Below, in pieces: positions 58,400 through 64,000 of a stretch of 64,000 bases of DNA. The position numbers were made by a program, and so were the translations under genes. The DNA lies in NCBI GenBank assembly GCA_036345935.2, contig JADWOT020000004.1, positions 10,868,565 through 10,932,564 of the forward strand, read 5' to 3'. The notes below the pieces were generated by a model. That model did not search any database. It had not been told where the DNA came from and saw nothing but the letters and a program-made list of their open reading frames with translations. This stretch comes from Taenia hydatigena. Lineage: Eukaryota; Platyhelminthes; Cestoda; Cyclophyllidea; Taeniidae. Each line of letters begins with the position of its first letter. Position 1 is the stretch's first letter.

Positions 58400-61300
58400 A
58401 GAATGCAGTCAGCCGTAGCGTATGATGACAATCGTCCTAGAGAGATCGTGTGATGTAGGCTAGCTATGTCTTAGCTTTGCCCACAGATGTGCGGATCACC
58501 CCGAACTATAATTAGAAGCGTGCTTTGCACACTCGCGTGGCTAAACCAGGAGAATCAGGAAATTAAGGTGCCATAAATTGTGGTTCTCTCGCAAATATTA
58601 CTCATAACACGTTACTTTTAATTATTTTATTGCAGACCTAGAAAAGGGCTCCTGTTCTCCATTGCTTAAGCCAAGATGTAGTAGAGAACTAATTAGTGGC
58701 AGTGTCTATCTTATTGAAAGGTGCACTGAAACCACTCCAGTTTGATCCATTTTAATGATTTCGGGAATCTACTTTATGCCTGGGTCTGAATGCCTATGGT
58801 CTCCCTTAGGTTGCTTTGCGAATGAACGCCTGTATTTGATAGGAGACAAAATCGGGCACTGCATTAAACCCCTATCAACTGGGCGAATTGCATGGTGCAT
58901 AAGGCAAAAAGGAATGCTATGAAATTGACATTATAAGCTCGGATGCCTTTACAAAGCCACTATTAAACCAGTGCGCACATTTTAGAGTGCTTCTAATTCG
59001 AACTTTAATGCAAAGGAATATAAGCATTGGAAGAAAGAGAAAAACATGGCCTAAGGTTGTCTCTTTTTGCGCAGCCGATTAGGAGCTTAAATCAAATGAG
59101 AATTCGGCATAAAGTCTGTAAGAAATGTCTTTTGAAGTGTGCAGTTTGTTCGCCGATTTTTAAAAGATGAATGCATTTCGGAATGAGCGAATTTTGTCAT
59201 ACATTGCCACCAATTGGTTTTGGACTTATGTCGATAGTTTTATTGGTAGGGCGCACTCGCCTTTGCAAATTTTCTTAACCCTACCTGCACGCTGTCAAAT
59301 CATATGCCTGTTATTAGCACCACTGCAATTAAATTACATTAAATCATGGGGGAGGGCCAAAAAAGAAGCTCAAGATAAGAGAAAAGCCATTTTTACCCTT
59401 CAGCATTGAAAAAGGGGCTACTTTTGGAGTTTACCGTTGCACCGTGGCGCGATAAGCTGTTTCTCGGACTGTGCCATTAACTCTAAGTCCTATTGTATGA
59501 ACTACATATATCTCACTAAGTTATCAGCTTTGGTCGTTCCCAAGGTAGCGCCAGGACGTCTCTGGTCATGTATGAGCATTAAAACAATAACTGTGGACCG
59601 AATTTTGAACTATATCTATGGTAAGAGCGTTGAAAAATGCCAGTAATAATGAAGAAGTTTTCATCCTTGCTAAAATTTCGGGTGGTTTAAGCAACAGATA
59701 AGTGCCCATCAACCGCTTACACTACATACGTAACAGAGTGAGCTCGCATAAGTGCGCATCGTACAAAACGAAAGCCTCACCTAGATTAGAACTTAGTGAG
59801 TGGATTTCAAACAGAGTTTCTGGTGAAATGGATGGTTACTCGACTAATGGCCTTAATTTATGGATTGATTCGCAAGAAAATCGACTATGATAGTGCCACA
59901 ATTCCAACATGTATGCAAGGAGGTTGACTAAGATTTACTTTTCTGGTCTCTTTCACCTCGTCCTGTCGCTTCGCTATGAGTGGTGGCGGTTGGGAGAGAT
60001 CTTTTCCGCTATACTCTCGACAACCGGGTAAAAGAAGCTAGATGTTAAGGTTACTCCCTCATAAACGTGCAGACATGGATCTCAATGGCAAGACTGTATG
60101 TCATTAATTTTGACAAAATACTCAGTGAAGGCGGTCTCTATGTGGTGAAAGGAGGCAGTGATTCGATCTGCATCCTAAAAATCACGAGTCAGCTTTAAGG
60201 AGAAAGTAGCATTCGTTTGATAAATACTGCCTGCCAAAATTTTTGAATCGAGAGGTTTTATATCTAAAATGTCAAATTCGCGTAGACGTACTTTGTGCGA
60301 TTTGGCTGCTGGAAGAACGAAAGGATTAGGGAAGCACTATCTTCTATCATATGTCATTTTCCACTCCTACTTAGCTTTTTTTCAATCCCATGCGTTGGTT
60401 TCCATTTTACTCTATTGTGAGCAATCACACGCCACATAATCGCATGTTGGATTTTGCACGCAGAATGTGTGGTCCCAAATATTGCATTGGAAAAGGAAAC
60501 GGCAATAGGCACAGTTGACCGTCATCTCCCTGCACGTACATCTACCACAACACCAAAATTCTCAGCCAACAGAAGACAAGTGATAATAAATTTTCCTGAT
60601 TGAATAAAATAGCACCCCTGCTTTATGGCACCACTCGCAATCAATCTGCCCAGTTTCCAGCATGCGTAGATGACATGGCATCTCGATCTGACAGAAAGTC
60701 GGTGCCCTAGATCTCACTTCTTTTAATGAACAGTGCCCTTTATGTCAGCAGCTGTAACATTAGAGCCGTGGATTTTAGCCTTTCCTACATAATCTTGCCT
60801 GAGGCATAATAAAATGTGGTCGAGATAAAGCACGATCATGGTATTTGTAAAAGAAGGAAGTTCAGAAATAAAACCTTTTACCTCTACTGGCTTAACTTAT
60901 GCTTGCTCACTCCTTTCTCCAGCCCTACAAAGTAGAGAAAAAAGAGCGTTTCATATCGGCATAAGTTAGTTCTGAAAGTCTAAACTTTGTCGCGCGAATG
61001 CTAGTGCGTCATAAATGGCTAGGGAACTGCGCCTTAGGGAGCGGAAGTGATTGAGCTGATTTGCAAGAAAAAAAGTAGTGGAAAATGAAGTTGGTGCTAA
61101 CAAGCGGTGGTGTGATATTATGAATAAATTACTCAAACAAAGAACATTGTGTTGTTTAATCAGCTTAGAACATTTTAAATTCGCCTAAGTGAACTTTATG
61201 TGCATGCCTTATCGCTGATTGTCGCGATCTTGTGGTGGGCCGTAAAATGAATTTGAGTTTTCATGCGATCCTCATAGGAAATGTCGGTTGCGATGCTGAA

Positions 61301-62827
61301 TTTTGTATTTAGGCTTGCGTCAGCCGTTACCTCTTGATTGAATATTCCTTGAAAGCCTCCATCACCAGCACATTCTATCCTTTCACTTCTTCGTATTCAT
61401 TTAATTAGTTCCAGTTAACCACACGAGGTGTTGTGTTAGTCCACGTGTTGATCATACATAGGCAAAGTGACCTTAGTTGGTAGTGCTAATATAACCTATG
61501 AAGGTGATGACCAAAAGGTCAAAACCATCTTATTACTACCCGGATGATAACAGCTGTTTGTTTAACTCTGCGCCAGCAGTGCAGAATCCTTCTGTTTACC
61601 GACTTTTGTGTCTTTTTTGTCTTTAGGGAGGTTCCGGGGCGCCGTATTGGTGGCAAAGTAAAGCACACTCTATCTTAACTACAATTTTCGCATTTGCTAT
61701 CAATTCGAACGTTTTAGATGGCTGATTTTTACCCTGTCTCTCTCCAATTTCGGTTCCGCTTGCGCAGATTTTTGTGCGATTCATGCGGTTATTTATTGAG
61801 CACTTAGACTGCTAATCATTTATTGACTAATATATGGCTATCACCTAAAATATGATTCCAGTAGCTTCTTAGACACAGGCTTAATTTTCATATGAGTTAG
61901 TGTTTGTGGTTGACCCTAAGCCAACGGAACGGCTTCATGAAGACTTAAGGAAGTTATTTGGGAGGCTGTAGCAGACTCAACCATTGCGATTTTCATTCAA
62001 ATACTTTGACGTGCGGATATGAAAGTTATCTCATGGCAATGCCAAATCGTGTGCTGCTCATTGGTAAACATAAAGTTGACTTAGTGGAGTGGATGCAGGT
62101 GTATGATTGTGATGTTTTCAGTTCTTTTTTGGGAATTTTTTGGGGCCTCAAAGAAGCCAAACAACTGCTGACCATTTTTTGCCACCCGTTGCAAATCTGC
62201 CGTAAGTCAATAGACGCTGAAGACACGAATTGTGGTCATAGGTAGGGAGACAAATAGATTTTCTGACGCGGTGGAGGAGGAGCAAACTGTTAGACTCGTT
62301 CTTTTAGACATAAAGTTGGACAAATCAAATGTTTTCTCTGCTTCCTTTACTTAGTTCATTCCATTTTTCATACAGGCAACGAAGTTGGTGGTAGCGGTGT
62401 TCAAGTGTGGCAGTAGACTTCTGACTAAGACAGATTATCTGGTCAAAAGTGTGTACTTGAGACTGTTATTTGACATGAGCTTAACTGTTTTGTAGACAGC
62501 TGGCAACGGACTAGCAGTCGCCGCAGAAAATGGATTTTCCAGTATGGACGCTACATTGCTGCTTCCTACGATGTCATTGAGTTCGTGATATGACGGTAAA
62601 TCGGTGTTTGTAGTGCTGATTCAAGCGACTAATGGATAATGAATTTTAAGTTGCGCTGCAATATTGCTTCATACCTTGTTCCGACAGGAGTGGACATTAA
62701 TTCGCTAGTCGTTTCGGTGTGTTTTGCGTCTTAATCACCCTATTGAATCTATTTTAGGCGTAAAATGAATATTATTCTTTAGGGTTTCCACTATTATCTG
62801 TGTGGTAAATGATGGAACATTTAAATC
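58400..62827. other. Intergenic
   Basis: Frames at 59167-59409, 59437-59646, 59702-59890 and 61958-62245 are open but without recognisable motifs or duplicates. I see no promoters or RNA genes. Confidence 0.4.
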
Positions 62828-63052
62828 GTGCTGCTATCCATATTGGCAAAGTCTATCGTGTTTGTAGTGATGGTGGTGTTTACAGCAGCCGTACCCACGG
62901 ATAGGCCACTTAAGTGTTCACTTCCACATCGACGAGCTAAGTGCGTCTTTAGCAACTTTTGTAGGCACGATCTGGGCAAATACAAGACAAGGCAGTTACA
63001 ATTTTGCTTTGAATTAGGCCTCGGTGTACGATTTATGATACTTTATGATTAA
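62828..63052 (+). CDS. Possible small secreted protein exon, no ATG at start
   Basis: The frame is open from a stop at 62822 to TAA-type termination at 63050. Its first 23 codons form a strong hydrophobic leader (LLSILAKSIVFVVMVVFTAA) with a credible signal cleavage before VPTDRP, and four Cys follow (KCSLPH, KCVFSNFC, QFC). The only ATG in frame is inside the leader (about 62870), so a spliced upstream start would be needed. No family is recognised. Confidence 0.22.
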   Translation: MLLSILAKSIVFVVMVVFTAAVPTDRPLKCSLPHRRAKCVFSNFCRHDLGKYKTRQLQFCFELGLGVRFMILYD

Positions 63053-64000
63053 GTGTCCATACGCCGAACAGAAGTTTAATTGTTGCGTATGAATCCATTC
63101 CGCCTCCACAGGTACGTGGATCTTTCTGTGGGTCGAGTTCGTTCACCCGTAAGGTGAGAGGTGGTTGAATGGATGAGCAAAAGGTATGAGAATTGTAAAT
63201 TGTACTGCGTAAAGTGGAAACGACGAATAGGCACTTGAGGTCGTGTGCCAACCTTTCAACTCTCCTAGTCTACGAAGGGTGTGTGCCAAGCCTCCAACGC
63301 AGTAATTGTGCCAGAGTACATTTTCGTGGTCGAAGCTGGCTGACGAATTTGTGTTGAAACCATTAGAAGCCTGCAAAGTATGACGCGGTGCCATGCGATG
63401 AGTTCTACCTTTTCAATGTCGTTGTGGTAGGCAAAGAGCACGTTTGTCAATGCGAATGAGGAGTGCAATAGAGGCTTGGGGGAGAATTTCGCTGAGGGAG
63501 CAGTGCAAAATCGTATTCTTATTTTTAATTACATTGTTTTTTGATTTTTGCTCCTCTGCTTCAGTGAGGCATGGCTCCTTTCTTTCGTGGGACTCCTTTT
63601 GTAGATGTCAAACCCTCCCAGTAAGTGAGACCGGATCAATTCCACTCACATTGTAATTGAGGCAAAAGTGGGGGAATAAAGCAAATATTAAACAGGGCAA
63701 TACTAGGTCCAAGGGGCCACTTTGATGTTTGACAGACAGGATTGAAGAGCGAGCGGCGCAGATCCTACTTCATAGCAACCTGCAATGGAAGGTGATTTGT
63801 TAGGTACGATATTACACATCGTTGACTGACCTAAGTGGTAAATTAAGCATGGACTATGGTCATGTAAGAAAAATGATTAATGGAGTCGCGGAACCTACCT
63901 GATATCCACTGCTGGTAGCAGTGAGGATAAGGCGTGGTAAATGTGCACTTCGTAGCTTAAGATCTCAACGCATGCATATAGGGAAATGCAATGAATACAA
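63053..64000. other. Intergenic to window end
   Basis: There are overlapping minus frames at 63033-63468 and a plus frame at 63444-63656. No motif, splice structure or repeat partner was seen. Confidence 0.35.

Noticed and set aside
1..64000. CRISPR arrays, rRNA genes, bacterial operons
   Set aside because: There are no regularly spaced identical repeats with unique spacers, no rRNA-like conserved blocks and no tightly packed collinear genes.

Overview
This looks like nuclear DNA from an invertebrate animal. It has no operons or Shine-Dalgarno sites, the genes are sparse and interrupted, there are GT-AG introns with phase-matched exons, and there are decayed non-LTR retrotransposons, a histone H4 pseudogene and many microsatellites. 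A helminth, perhaps a flatworm, is my best guess, but nothing in the sequence proves the phylum.

The window has two halves. Roughly 1-36.5 kb is a mosaic of diverged duplicated blocks, both direct and inverted. The main pairs are 1-440 with 30698-31062; 3590-4190 with 11535-12150 (inverted); 6770-8065 with 19820-20850 and partly with 33116-33390; 8071-10140 with 28528-30475; 10690-11235 with 18300-18770 (inverted); 13430-13790 with 16890-17200; and 26116-26545 with 33667-34110. The last block is also the outer part of a large palindrome at 33852-35112. One short block at 5225-5560 has an inverted copy far away at 45830-46115.

The best gene is the F-box protein gene at 35486-36457. It resembles FBXO4: an N-terminal F-box followed by a larger substrate-binding-type domain. 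Its first coding exon is the ATG alone, followed directly by an 84-base intron. Two relatives at 9498-10463 and 29855-30576 keep the promoter, the ATG-only exon layout and much of the body, but both are pseudogenes. They share one premature TAG, so they were duplicated after the gene had died. Other duplicated exon-like pieces include a HIG1-domain-like exon, an 80-residue basic ORF and several short frames conserved between copies.

From about 36.5 kb to the end the sequence is mostly single-copy, low-coding intergenic DNA. It contains LINE reverse-transcriptase remnants, the histone H4 pseudogene at 48735-48870 (minus strand), a tentative cysteine-rich spliced gene at 46211-47287 and a few small ORFs with signal-peptide or membrane character. 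I could find no rRNA gene, convincing tRNA or CRISPR array.
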